From Fasciola hepatica (lineage: Eukaryota; Platyhelminthes; Trematoda; Plagiorchiida; Fasciolidae): DNA of 64,000 nt. Below the pieces are notes generated by a model. That model was not told the origin of the DNA, did not search any database, and was given only the letters and a program-made list of their open reading frames with translations. Shown here in pieces: positions 53,739-64,000 of the stretch. The stretch is taken from positions 7,647,501 through 7,711,500 of the forward strand of contig CANUEZ040000156.1 in assembly GCA_948099385.1 (NCBI GenBank). Reading direction: 5' to 3'. Both the position numbers and the translations under genes were made by a program. The first letter of the stretch is position 1. Each line of letters begins with the position of its first letter.

Positions 53739-56621
53739 TGTGAGGTATTAGTCAGAGTCCTCGAAAAATATAAAGGTTTACCCATGAGACGATGAGTAAG
53801 GCCGTAAGCAGGCCACGATCAAAGATAGTTACGGTAGGGAAGCACCAGAGTTACAAAAATAGTATAAGACAATGAGAGTCCAGATGGGAAAAAACAGATG
53901 CATAAAAAACGCGGCTGCATAGAATGGTCAGTGAAGTCCAGGAATGCCTCTGCTCAGCATGCATCCAGTTTTTTGCTTGAAAGCAACCACCGATGCTGCT
54001 GTCAGTGCTCGAGGGGCAAATTGATCCATTGGTTTATGATTCGGTGCGAAGCGAGACGTGATCTTAGCCTCGTGCTCCCTGAGGGCAAGGTTGTGATGGG
54101 TCGTCAGTGATCTGGTGGCTGTGGTAGTCAACTCGTAAAGCCCTTCCTCGTCTATCAGGTCCATCTTTAGCCAACGACGGCCAAGGAACAACAGATTCTG
54201 GGCTGTCGGCTCTTTAACGCACAACTGCCCTTGTCTATCATTCCAGCGAACCTCAGTTTTGCAGACCAATAACTCCAGGTTCAACTCAAACCCCATTACC
54301 AAAGCTTGCGGCTTTACCTTTCCATTGTTAGACCATCCCCTTATTCTCCCTCCTATGGCCACAGAATGGTCGTAATCCGCTAGCTCACCCCCAATCTCCT
54401 TTCGTAACTTGCCTCGCTCCTTCTAGTAGTTCTGGGTTGAGTCTTCATCTAACCACTGTAATTAGTACCTGTCACTTTTCCAAGGTTTTGCGGTCTTCTC
54501 TATTCCTCGTCCGATAGCCACAGCAAAGTTATAACCCTTAACTCATTTTTAGATTTTCATCCTTTTACTTTGCCTCTCTTTTACATGAGGTCTTGCCATA
54601 AGAGTCATGTGCGTCCTCACTCTAATACTTTCACTTGGTGCACCTCGTGAGCTGAATCAAACCTCCAGCCATGAAGATGATCTTTCTTTTATCACCGAAT
54701 ATCTTGACGTTTTTGTAGAGGTCCTCTTGCCATATCTCTCCTTTCCGGTTTCGAGGCCCCATTCTCAACCTTTATCTTGTCGAATCAATGGCTCCACCAT
54801 CTTCTTTTAGGATGGCCCGCAGAAGCACACCGGCCTCCACCAGGTTACCTTCAGACCATCACAAATTCACTCGGCTGGCCCTTTCTTGTGAAGCTTATCA
54901 CGCACGTTGTGTCTCTTATCTCATACCAACCATCTCCCGGATTCACCACCAGGATAGAAACTTTTTTCGATGCTTGTTTATCCTCGGTTTGGACATACCC
55001 AGACCACGTCTCTTGATTATTTCTGTGGTAGACTCGAAGTTTGCGATGCCCAAACTCATAGACGTTCTACCGATCCCGAGACCGTCTGCCTCCAATTCAG
55101 CCAAAGCTCCGGACTATGGGACCACATTGTGCCCAACTCCAAATCAATGCTATCTGACTGCCCCCTACAACGAGGACTTCCCGTTGTACACGTTAGAGCT
55201 TCCTCTAAGCCTCAACTAGGTGCATTCGTTCTAGTGCCAGCGGCGTGGGGCTTGGCCGGAAACAGCATATTTTCGGCAAACTTCGGGTGTGAAGGATATC
55301 TGAGTCAATGAGTATACCCAACTAGGGCTGTGGGTGGCACTTCTTGTGCTTACTCCACGAAGTACCCTTCGAGTTGTGTGTTCGAGGCAAGGGAAGCCTC
55401 ATCAGCTAATACCACTTGTGGATCGCCAGTATCCATTTTCCCCGCTACCCTGTTCCTCACACACCCCCTTCTGTATGGCACTGTCCTGTTTCCATTGATT
55501 TCTATCCTGACGGCCCTCTGCACCTGTCAATACCCTCGTTACCACTCGCTCCTGTTACGCCCGGCAAAATACACTTTTTTGCTTTCGCTTATTCCACTTT
55601 TTATGGCTCTCTCTTCTGGCAATTTTTTCTATGGCAGACGATACTCGTATTCCTACATATTATTTGATTCCGCCCCTCCACAGTACTTCTACGGAGGGCT
55701 CTCCAAACCTTATGAGCCAGGAAATCTACTAGTAAATTTTGGATGCGTTTTGGTTTCCAAAACTCGGTAATGCCCTATTTCAACGGGTGTCATTAATTCT
55801 ACCTTAGCCGTGCACGGCTTTGGTGCGAACCTCGGGTGAGACAACTGTTTGAAAATCACCTCCCGATGCTTCCAGTTATCGCAAATCTTATTTATAGACA
55901 TTTGTTCCCATCCAACAATTCTGCTGATCTTCGGTTTCAAGATCTTTCACTCCGTCTTCCTAATTTGGGGGGCACCGTATTGGCCACAAAGTAGCTGGTT
56001 CAGCAAATTCTGTCCGGTGCCGATATCGGGTGAGCGACCCGTAAAACGGAGAAGTTCCAAACGATTACTGTGACCATGGCTTTTGAAGATGATTCAGTAA
56101 GGCAGGGAAGAAGTAGAAATTGTGAGACTGAGTGCTTTGGGTGGGTGGAAAATAACGCGGAGTGATTGGCCTGAAGTATCCCGCGTGTAAAATGGCCGTA
56201 GTGGGACGGGCAATGGTGAGAGAAACCGAAAGTACTGGAATGGTAATGGAACAAGTGGAATAAATTTGCAGAGGCTCAGATAGTTTAGAAAATGATGAGT
56301 GAGGGAGAGTCAGGGTCGGAAGATAGTTGTTTACCTGGTGGCTGGTGCCATTGACCTAAAAGCGCATGGAGCTGGGATTCCCCTGAGAGGAAAAATGGTT
56401 TGAAGAAATTTCTAGGTAAAGAGAAGAAATTTTGGGCACTAGCATTTTTGATGGCCTACCAAAGTATACGACCGGTAGCATTTTTTGCAAGGCCGCCGGA
56501 GTGTGGCCTGGCAATACAAGGAGGCTGCCCTCCAACAAACTAGGCATTCAGGTTTTTGATGGGTTAAGAAAGCAGTTTGTCGAAGTTCGGGTTTCGGGCC
56601 ATATACTTCCGTCGGTAACTT
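53739..56621. other. Unassigned sequence between BEL-A and Gypsy-A
   Basis: About 2.9 kb. It holds a few medium ORFs (see 53,928-54,362), plus-strand ORFs at 54,788-55,219, 54,970-55,311 and 55,330-55,770, none with a recognisable domain. No repeat shared with the rest of the window was noticed. Confidence 0.45.
53928..54362 (-). CDS. Hypothetical ORF, 144 codons
   Basis: A minus-strand ORF of plausible protein composition: ALVMGFELNLELLVCKTEVR, LCVKEPTAQNLLFLGRRWLK and LREHEAKITSRFAPN. No motif of RT, integrase, protease, gag or transposase was recognised. It begins 195 bases to the right of BEL-A. It could be part of an unidentified repeat, or chance. No splice context was worked out. Confidence 0.25.
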   Translation of the reverse strand: MAIGGRIRGWSNNGKVKPQALVMGFELNLELLVCKTEVRWNDRQGQLCVKEPTAQNLLFLGRRWLKMDLIDEEGLYELTTTATRSLTTHHNLALREHEAKITSRFAPNHKPMDQFAPRALTAASVVAFKQKTGCMLSRGIPGLH

Positions 56622-57049
56622 TATAGAGAACGTTCGAGAGCTGCTGGTGAACGTGTCTCCTATCGGGTCTAGCAGCGGAATACCAACGATATCCCCTCTA
56701 TCGGACGAATATAGAAGACGCGAGTCGGTTTACAGATGCAGGGTTTATTCTATATATCGTGGCACCGAAACAGTACCGATACGAGAGATACACCGAACGG
56801 AAAACGAAACGAAACGCAACGGCTAGGCAGAAAGCGAACCGCGATCGTGTACAATCGGCGAACGACCAAAAGCGAAAGTGATTCAAAACGAGGTCGACGG
56901 AAAACTCGGAAAAGTCAGTCCAGTAAAACGTACGCAACCGGAGAACACTATAAGGTCCATGTCATACGTCAGAAAGAATCGTAGAGAAGATAGATCCAAA
57001 ATGGTGCCCAGAAAATAGTCATTTTCTCAAAACAATCGAGGTCACTACA
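56622..57049 (-). repeat. Gypsy-A 3' LTR
   Basis: 428 bases, partner of 61,863-62,290. On the minus strand it is preceded by GCGGGGGCTGC, the probable polypurine primer tract. Confidence 0.95.
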
Positions 57050-57605
57050 GCAGCCCCCGCTAGAAAGCACGGACAGCTTTTGAAAAATGTCAAGGAGGAG
57101 AAGGCACACGAACGACGTTTGAGCGCGTGAATGCGAGCAAAATACGTGAATGTAGCTCTGCTGTAGGATGCCGACGGGCAGAATCCGTGGTATGCAGGAA
57201 CCGTAGGATGATGGTCGAGCTTAAGCGAGATTCGCTGCCAGTGACATCGGTTGTGTGAATCGTCATCCAGGTGTGCCACACCAATAACGTCCAGCGTCGG
57301 GTAACCGGTAACTAATATGGTATCCGGGAGCCAAATTGGTAAGTTCTTCAATGACAAGGAAAGAGTGCGACAGGCCCGATCCAGAATGCAAACGTTGGTG
57401 CCAAAATTCTCTAGATTTCGTGGGACCAGCGAAGGGTACCATATGGCGAGTTTCCATGAAACGAAAAGAAACGAAAAACTGGTGTAGCAGCCGCAACGGA
57501 CTTGACTAGAATACATTAAAAACTAATGAGGCATGTTGAATCGTGTCGAAACGATAAACACGAAGGTTATTACTGCGAAGTGCCATGACTAAGATCATGT
57601 TTGAC
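57050..57605 (-). other. Gypsy-A 3' untranslated region
   Basis: About 550 bases between the end of pol and the 3' LTR. A 165-codon ORF (57,516-57,019) spans it but runs into the LTR and shows no known domain; it lacks the signal peptide and membrane segments of an envelope protein. Confidence 0.6.
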
Positions 57606-58670
57606 CTAGTCGCGAAAACGTGCTTGGCAAACAATCTTCCGACCGGAACGTGAGACGGGAGCCTCATTAACGGACGGGTGTGTAGGAGTGCTCTGCTGAC
57701 TTGAACGTGAGACGGCATTCTCGTTTGAGGACGCAGCAGGGCCAACGAACTGCTGACTTGAAGGTGAGACGATGGCCTCACTCAAAGTTGAAGCAGTACC
57801 AACTGGGTGCTGTCCTGGACGTGAGACAATAGCTGCATTCGAAGTCGTAGCAGGCGAAGCTAACTGCAGACCTTGACGTGATACGGAAATGTCGTCAACA
57901 GGTGGTGCAGGGTTAACCTTAAATGTCATGTCAGCGGGCCACACACTATCACCAACGTACGCGGCTTTGAGACGATCGATGCTAACTGTATCGACGCGAC
58001 CGTGTCGATCAACCTTAAAGGTCTTATCGTGACGAGAAATCACGCGAAATGGACCTTCGTAAGGCTGTTGTAATGGTTTCCGTACCGAATCAACACGAAT
58101 GAATACATGCGAACAAGTTTCGAGTTCGGTCGGAACAAAAACCTGTCGTCGCTGCATTCGAGTCTGCGCCGGAGCGAGATTTTGCATGTACGTAGACAAA
58201 CGATGAACGTAAGTCTGTACGGCAAGTGAATCTGTGCTCCGTGGCGTAAAGAATTCACCAGGCAGTCGTAATGTCGTGCCGTAGACAATTTCTGCGGCGG
58301 AACATTGGATATCTGCCTTTATGCAAGTCCTGATACCAAGCAGAACTAGCGGTAACGTTTTGTACCAGTAGGAGCTCTCGTGTGCTTTAATAGCCGCCTT
58401 GCGTTGGCGATGAAAACGTTTGACTAAACCATTCAATGCCGGATGGTACGCGGTCGTGCAAATGCTTTCCGTACCCAGCATGTGAGGTAATGAAGAGAAT
58501 AGGTCGGACTCAAATTTTTGCCATCGATCGGTAGTGGTTGTGGAAGGACAACCATATAAAGCTATCCATCGTTCTATCTGATGTTGAGCCACTGATTCGG
58601 CCGTGACGACAGAGATGGGAATAGTCTCGCGCCACCTCGTAAATCTATCGATGCACGTTAATAAGTAGGT
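57606..58670 (-). pseudogene. Gypsy-A integrase core and C-terminal tail
   Basis: After the slip the frame reads TYLLTCIDRFTRWRE and continues from 58,592 as a 328-codon ORF. TTTDRWQKFESDLF holds the second catalytic Asp (usual TTDRGRQFES). NGLVKRFHRQ holds Lys where the catalytic Glu of NGMVERFHRQ is expected, so the integrase active site is broken. YEGPFRVISRHDKTFKVD and VSIDRLKAAYV form a GPY/F-like domain. The last 100 residues are a Ser-rich tail of about 20-residue units, ending SRSGRKIVCQARFRD, the typical end of such polyproteins. Confidence 0.9.
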
Positions 58671-59736
58671 ATCCCCCGTGTGATGTGGTCAGTGGGCCCA
58701 CAACGTCTACGTGGATGTGATCGAAACGAGCATCAGGCGTAGCAAAAGTACCGATAGGCGAAGCTACTTGCCTATGCACTTTAGATCGTTGGCACTGTAG
58801 ACACTGTTTTGCCCACATACGAACATCTTTATTCATGGAGAGCCAGACGTATCGTGGAGCTACTAATCGGAGACCGGCTGCGATGCCTGGATGTGAGAGT
58901 CCATGTAGGGTATCGAACAAGAGAAGTTGATATGTAGAGGGTACGACTGCTGGAGGTATGCCAGTAGACATGTTGCAGAATATAGTCCCAGCACTGGTGA
59001 CCAGAGATACTGACTGACACTGTAGCGACGATGACTGAGCGGCTTCCATACATGAAGAATCCTGTGCCTGTGCGGCAGCCATGGCAAGGATGTCTAAAAC
59101 CGGAGATTTAATGGCATTAAGCGGAATACGTGACAAAGCGTCTGCAACGCAGTTCGACTCACCTTTACCGTGTCGTAGGTCAGTCGTGAACTGAGAAATA
59201 TAGTCTAAATGTCTGACTTCTCGTGGAGAGTAACGATCAGACTTAGTATGCAATGCATACGTCAGATGCTTATGGACTGCAAAGAGGATGAAGTATCTAC
59301 CCTCGGCTGTATGGCGGAGGTGCTTAACGGCATTATATGCAGCCCGCAGTTCGCGACCAAAAGCACTATATTTGGTTTCCGTGGGGTTGAGGCGTCGAGA
59401 GTAGAACTCTAATGGCTGCCAGATCCCAGAAACAGACTGTTGCAGGACCGCTCCGATGTCAAAGTCGGATGCATCCATCGCTATGCTTAGCGTGGCGGAC
59501 GGCACTGGGTGCTTTAAGAGCGTGGTCTTAGCTGATGTCGCTTTAATCTCCGAGAGCGCTATTCGTGTGGCATCCGTAAGCGACAACTTACATGCTTTGC
59601 CACGAAGTAGTTCAGTTAATGGAAGCAAACGTTCAGCAGCATGGGGTACGAAAAGACGATAAAAATCAGCTAACCTCAAAAATACCCTAATCTCCTTAAT
59701 TGAGGACGGCACGGCGTAATCTAGAATAGCGCGCAC
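58645..59736 (-). pseudogene. Gypsy-A RT end, RNase H and integrase N-terminus
   Basis: The 363-codon piece is in frame with the RT before it. VPSSIKEIRVFLRLADFYR is the RT connection. RNase H has IAMDASDFDIGAVLQQ (Asp), SRRLNPTETKYSAFGRELRA (Glu) and FILFAVHKHLTYAL, where related proteins have TDHKPLT, so the third catalytic Asp is Val. SNCVADALSRIP closes it. The integrase zinc-binding region is HGLSHPGIAAGLRLV...WAKQCLQCQRSK, and VDVVGPLT starts the core with its first Asp. The frame slips near 58,675 and stops at 58,645. Confidence 0.9.
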
Positions 59737-59745
59737 CTTATCCTC

Positions 59746-60270
59746 TCAAGGCTTAATACTCTCTTGAGTGATCTTGTGGCCGAGGAACACAAGTTCCGGT
59801 TTGCCAAGTTCACATTTATCAGGATTGACTACTATTCGATGTTGTGACAAACGTTGAAATAGTAGCGTCAAATGTTGGAAATGTTCATCTGCGCTCGGCG
59901 ATGCGATCAGAAAGTCATCGATATAGACGTGACCAAATTCCAAGTCTCGCGTAATGCTATCGATAAACCTCTGGAATGTCTGAGCAGCATTTCGCAAGCC
60001 AAAAGGCGTACGTAGGAACTCAAACAAACCAAAATGAGTCGTGACAGCCGTTTTCTCGACATCGTCAGCGGCGACTGGGATCTGGTGATCGGCTCGCACC
60101 AAATCGATCTTAGAAAATACAGTCGTGCCGTGAAGTGATGCCGTGGTGTCGTGTATGTGGGGTACCTGATAACTATCGTAACGGGTAACCAATTTTATTG
60201 AACGATAGTCGCCACATAGTCGCCAGCTAATGCCATCTTTCTTAAGAACCATGTGTAGAGGTGAGGCCTA
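59746..60270 (-). pseudogene. Gypsy-A reverse transcriptase
   Basis: The 168-codon open piece from 60,252 reads MVLKKDGISWRLCGDYRSIK, FSKIDLVRADHQIPV (catalytic Asp present), FLRTPFGLRNAAQTFQRFID and HVYIDDFLIASPS with the catalytic YIDD. CELGKPELVFLGHKIT follows. It is bracketed by in-frame stops at 60,268-60,270 (TAG, where related proteins have Trp) and 59,746-59,748 (TGA). Both lie in the same frame as the flanking pieces, so they are point mutations. Confidence 0.9.
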
Positions 60271-60956
60271 TGGACCGTGAGAAGGACGAACAGTACCTTT
60301 AGGAAGTGAAGTGTCAAACTCACATTTGGCGAAAGCCAATCTGTCCGGTGCCAGCTGCGGGGTCGTGCCGTGACTAGCGGTCCGTTTGTGACTGTGTGGT
60401 GTGCCACACGATCGGTCACTGTCTCTATCTCTTCAAATGGTTTAGTCAGTATGGGGAATTTAATAAATAAAGACTGAAAATCGTGCGGAATGTTACAAAC
60501 CAATCCTGTGGTTTGGTGTGCATTTGTTCGAGCTGCAAGACCCGTAAGTTTAGTGTTCCACGAAGGATCGGTAAGCTGCAGCCTACGTGAATCAACAAGT
60601 GATTCATAGTGCTGCAGAAAATCGATTCCCAGTATGCCTGTGAGAACATCCGCAAGAATGAACGTCCACAGATACCGTCGTCGTGGTCCCAGGTTGACAG
60701 CAATCTGCCTCGTGCCGTAGGTAGGAATTGAAGAACCATTCTCCGCTGACAGCCGAAGCAAAGAAACTCGTGGCTTGTCCTTACCAACCGGCAAGACAGA
60801 AACTTGGGCCCCAGTATCGACTAGGAACCTAGCGTTGGTGCGCGAATGATGCACGTACAATAAACGGCCAACCTGATAGTGATTGTCAGCAAGTGCGGCC
60901 GCTTCTACTAGCCGGCAGGGGCGTTTCCCGCCCCGTATGAACGTGGCTGTCTGCAC
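60195..60956 (-). pseudogene. Gypsy-A protease and start of RT
   Basis: The 253-codon segment has the aspartic protease block ARFLVDTGAQVSVLP with intact DTG, and ILGIDFLQHY as the second conserved protease block. Then VAHHTVTNGPLVTARPR leads into RT. A one-base slip near 60,365 moves the RT start (APDRLAFAKCEFD) to another frame, so the last 45 codons here are not real. In that other frame a TAG at 60,268-60,270 follows. Confidence 0.87.
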
Positions 60957-61731
60957 TTACGGGGGGCTGGTCCGAAAACGCGGTGGAACCAACAAAAGCC
61001 GCTAGTAGGATGATCTGGTTTGGACAAGGCAGGTGAGGTGGAATCACGGCGGACGTGGGCAGTAGAGGGCGCCCGTCTGTGCCGTTGTTTACGTGGGCTA
61101 CTGCGGGGAGCAGGTATTTTAACTCTGTCGTGAAGAACAGTCGACGCTGGATGGATCGAGAGTGCCGAAGTTTCTCCAGCGATTCATCCAGGTCAGCACC
61201 CCGAGGATTGCGCGATGTCGTGGCGATGAGGGGATTAGCCCCACTGCCGACACGTGCGACAATTTTGTCAGCCACGGCGGCTGCTTGTTCCAAGGACGAG
61301 TCCTCGAGGAGAGCAGTTACGGTGGTCTGAACATGGAAGGGTTAAGAGCCCAACCTCAGTTCCTTAACTATTTCCGAATCCTTGTAGGCTAGCCCTGCCA
61401 GGGACCGGAGGTGAGCTAGGTGGCGGCTGGGTTTCGTATCCCCTATGGGGTGCCGTGCTAGTAGCTGACGTAACCATTCCTCAAGCCGATCGTACGGGTG
61501 CTCTTGAGGGGTTTTTAATACTAAATCCCTCACTGAGGCGATAACATCGCCCGGGATTGCCTCTAAGGCATAGGAAAATCGTTGGAGTCGACCGATAATC
61601 CTACGTGCCTCACATTGCAGCTCTGAGGTTGCAAACCAAACCTCATGATCACGTGGGATAAACGCCACAGGTTTAGAAGCAACGGAAGACAAAGTGAGAT
61701 CTGTGTCGAGCTGCAGCTTATCCTCTAACAT
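60886..61731 (-). pseudogene. Gypsy-A gag
   Basis: It starts at ATG 61,731, about 130 bases after the LTR. Blocks are PVAFIPRDHEVWFATSELQCEA (the PPxWPxxPxLWFxxxExQF-like gag start), PYDRLEEWLRQLL and SSLEQAAAVADKIVARV. A TAA at 61,342-61,344 interrupts the frame, which continues in phase to 60,886. In a neighbouring frame at 60,994 lies the Cys-His box CWFHRVFGPAPRKCRQPRSY: C, H and the next C are present, but the last expected Cys (CRQPCSY-like) is Arg. A frameshift upstream of the box and the jump into pol use all three frames. Confidence 0.82.
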
Positions 61732-61846
61732 AGTTACGTTGCGATAACATATCGTAAAAATATATATCGTTCAACAAAACGAGGACGTGAAACAGCGAAA
61801 AATCACAGACTCATCGGGCGGGCGAATAATCCTGGAGGTTCTGGAA

Positions 61847-61862
61847 GTTTCGGGCTCACCAA
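61847..61862 (-). promoter_or_regulatory. Gypsy-A primer-binding site (tRNA-Trp-like)
   Basis: TTGGTGAGCCCGAAAC on the minus strand lies directly inside the 5' LTR. It resembles the TGGTGACCCC type complementary to a tRNA-Trp 3' end, which is the primer reported for CsRn1-like elements. One base in the core differs from that form. Confidence 0.6.
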
Positions 61863-62290
61863 TATAGAGGACGTTCGAGAGCTGCTGGTGAACGTGTCTC
61901 CTATCGGGTCTAGCAGCGGAATACCAACGATATCCCCTCTATCGGACGAATATAGAAGACGCGAGTCGGTTTACAGATGCAGGGTTTATTCTATATATCG
62001 TGGCACCGAAACAGTACCGATACGAGAGATACACCGAACGGAAAACGAAACGAAACGCAACGGCTAGGCAGAAAGCGAACCGCGATCGTGTACAATCGGC
62101 GAACGACCAAAAGCGAAAGTGATTCAAAACGAGGTCGACGGAAAACTCGGAAAAGTCAGTCCAGTAAAACGTACGCAACCGGAGAACACTATAAGGTCCA
62201 TGTCATACGTCAGAAAGAATCGTAGAGAAGATAGATCCAAAATGGTGCCCAGAAAATAGTCATTTTCTCGAAACGATCAGGGTCACTACA
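61863..62290 (-). repeat. Gypsy-A 5' LTR
   Basis: 428 bases; on the minus strand it begins TGTAGTGACC and ends CTCTATA. Five differences from the 3' LTR, all A/G or G/A on the plus strand: one at 61,870 and four between 62,270 and 62,281. A TATATAGAATAAA stretch inside may supply promoter or poly(A) signals. Confidence 0.95.
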
Positions 62291-64000
62291 CCTTTCCAAA
62301 GCATTGGAGGCTGAGTGCCAACCATTAGTAGTTTCCTGCCTCAGGGTGACGTGTCAGATGGCAAGGACCAGTGTGTACCCTTAGGGACTCCAAGCTGTGA
62401 CAGTTTGATTTCCGAGGTCCACCTCGTAGGCGGACGGGTCACCCTCGACCTACATGATCCGCTGTGGTATGGTGCAACCAGGCAAACAAGTTTTAGTGGC
62501 GGCTGAAGGATGGGGACTAGAAAAACTTTACTTCGGCTTGTGTCACCTGAGAGTTCCCAAGCTGTTAGGGGCGAAGAAACACGGAGCAAAAAGGGGGATG
62601 GTAAACAGATGTAAACAGTAATAAATAGCAGACTTGTCGCCGTACAACATTCGACTGAGTATGCGCACCAGCGCACCAAGGGTTACGGCTCGGGATCAGG
62701 TCAGGTCAACAGGGTCAGGTTGTAGAGGACCGATATCGGCCGTGGTCGATGGAGAGTCCAGAGCTCTTTCAGTTTCAAAGAGATTGGCATTCACTACAGC
62801 AAATTCGTTAAGATAATTTATGCTGAGCAGGTATACTGACAGTGGGGATTCCGTACAAGTTTTGGCTCTGCGGGTGGCTTATGAAATTTTGCAAACTTTT
62901 TCTTATAGGTATAGTTCAGAAAACGTCGTGATAGTTATAAGTGCATACTAGCTCACTGGAACTGTAGCTAGCTGAATATTTACCGGGGTTGCCTAGGTGA
63001 AACTGCCAACAAAAGTTTGGATAGGTTCCAGAATAGAAATCACTAAATAATCCCGTGACAAAAGTTGGTGAGTACGGAAAAATAATCAGTGGTGCCATAA
63101 CCTGTGGTCCGTTGCTCAACAATATCACGCGTGGGTTACCCCATTAGATCGCACGAACCTTCGCCGTGAAGGATTGAGGGGAATCTTCATAGAAAATATC
63201 GAACAGAATGGAGCGGAGGTCGTTAAATACTCTGCTGGACAATTGTTTTTCGGGAAACTGTTAAACAACATCAAACTCTGAGACTGGTACGCGAGAAAAC
63301 AATGGACGTTGACGAGAAGCGGATTTCATCACTTTTTCTTTTAGTAGAGACCATTTGTTTACTCAAGTCAGTCATAATCTTAAGTCAGCTTTATGATACA
63401 CATACCCAGCGGCGTAGATGCGATTGTCGCAGACGACCAAAAAGTTGCGTTTTCAGAATCACCCGAAGAGACTTGCTGATCCCAATGTACACCAGTTAGC
63501 CTATAGGTGCGATAAAGTTCGCACCGGCAGGACAGATCGCCACTTGACTCAGCCAGAGGCTGAAGAAATACGCAAATGGCTGTCAAGCTTGATGATGCAA
63601 CCTGCCGCAGTTATACTGAACTACGTGAAACCACCAGCCTCTTTGATTACTGCGTCAAGTCTCGAGGTTGACTTGACCCGATGTTTCAAGGCGTTGATGC
63701 GCAATACAAAGCCGAAACTATTAGCGTTACCCTGAGCAATTCTAATTACACTGCATCGGCCATCACTGTACACAAAAAATATTGGACCAGAATGTTTGCT
63801 TGCGTCGGCATTACCGTTAGCGGACAACGCTCTCCGCAAAGCATGCAAAGTACTCAAGAACGTTCGATCTTACCTACTTAAATATCGCATTTGCCTCCTA
63901 ATTTACCGTCTGTGGGCACTGAGGTATTTCACTTTCGTAGTTAATTAGGGTTAACGAAAGGCCGGCATCTGACGACCCAAGACTTTGTTCAGATAAGTTG
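62291..64000. other. Unassigned sequence
   Basis: Short and medium ORFs on both strands (up to 112 codons), none with a recognisable domain. No repeat shared with the rest of the window was noticed. Confidence 0.45.

Larger units (their letters stand above)
56622..62290 (-). mobile_element. Gypsy-A, Ty3/Gypsy LTR retrotransposon of CsRn1 type
   Basis: A complete 5.7 kb element on the minus strand. Two 428-base LTRs differ at five positions by eye (about 99% identical). The order gag, protease, RT, RNase H, integrase and a GPY/F-like C-terminus is Ty3/Gypsy. The gag Cys-His box of C-x2-H...C type, the TNGPLVTARPR block before RT and the probable tRNA-Trp-like primer site point to the CsRn1 group described from liver and lung flukes. 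Internal stops and frameshifts (listed under each part) disable it. Flanks are AAGG and AAGT, not a perfect target duplication. Confidence 0.93.

Noticed and set aside
56698..56984. Identical ORF pairs at 56,698-56,984 and 61,939-62,225 as duplicated genes
   Set aside because: They are the two LTRs of Gypsy-A; the ORFs are chance reading frames on both strands of the LTR.
57019..57516. 165-codon ORF after Gypsy-A pol as a possible envelope gene
   Set aside because: It runs into the LTR, and no signal peptide, cleavage site or membrane anchor is visible.

Overview
This is repeat-rich nuclear DNA from a eukaryote. It is most likely from a parasitic flatworm (trematode or cestode), because every recognisable coding sequence belongs to retroelement families typical of those genomes: RTE-like LINEs with the WLGHVLRM-type C-terminal tail, CR1/Jockey-group LINEs, BEL/Pao LTR elements and a Ty3/Gypsy element of the CsRn1 type. 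The species cannot be named from the sequence. No rRNA, tRNA, CRISPR array or bacterial-style operon was seen. No intact host gene was recognised; one stretch (41,426-41,779) looks like a decayed exon.

Layout. 0.9-7.6 kb: four RTE fragments or copies on the minus strand (the best is RTE-A, 1,575-4,903) and a small plus-strand CR1 piece. 7.8-8.2 kb: a solo Gypsy LTR. 8.75-9.14 kb: a dispersed repeat. 9.3-18.9 kb: a nest of elements. The minus-strand LINE CR1-A is interrupted twice, once by a solo BEL LTR (target duplication GCTAC) and once by the complete but internally deleted element BEL-B (target duplication GAGCC). 19.1-22.45 kb: two copies of a second LINE, CR1-B, arranged head to head as a large inverted repeat. 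22.5-28.5 kb: mostly unassigned sequence plus the endonuclease half of another CR1-B copy and a CR1-E RT fragment. 28.5-32.6 kb: a decayed plus-strand Gypsy element, Gypsy-B. 33.1-34.4 kb: a CR1-C fragment. 37.3-41.3 kb: rearranged BEL pieces in both orientations, including one LTR with internal BEL sequence on both sides. 43.7-44.8 kb: another CR1-B fragment. 47,036-53,733: BEL-A, an almost intact young element with near-identical LTRs and a perfect TCTAG target duplication. 56,622-62,290: Gypsy-A on the minus strand, with LTRs about 99% identical but several broken codons.

How the parts relate. BEL-A, BEL-B, the solo BEL LTR and the 37-41 kb BEL pieces are one family at different ages. The solo LTR at 7.8 kb belongs to the Gypsy-A family. 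The nesting gives a relative order: CR1-A is older than BEL-B and the solo BEL LTR, while BEL-A and Gypsy-A are the youngest insertions. The intervals between elements hold only short ORFs with no recognisable family. All boundaries, homologies and identities were judged by eye from the sequence and translations.
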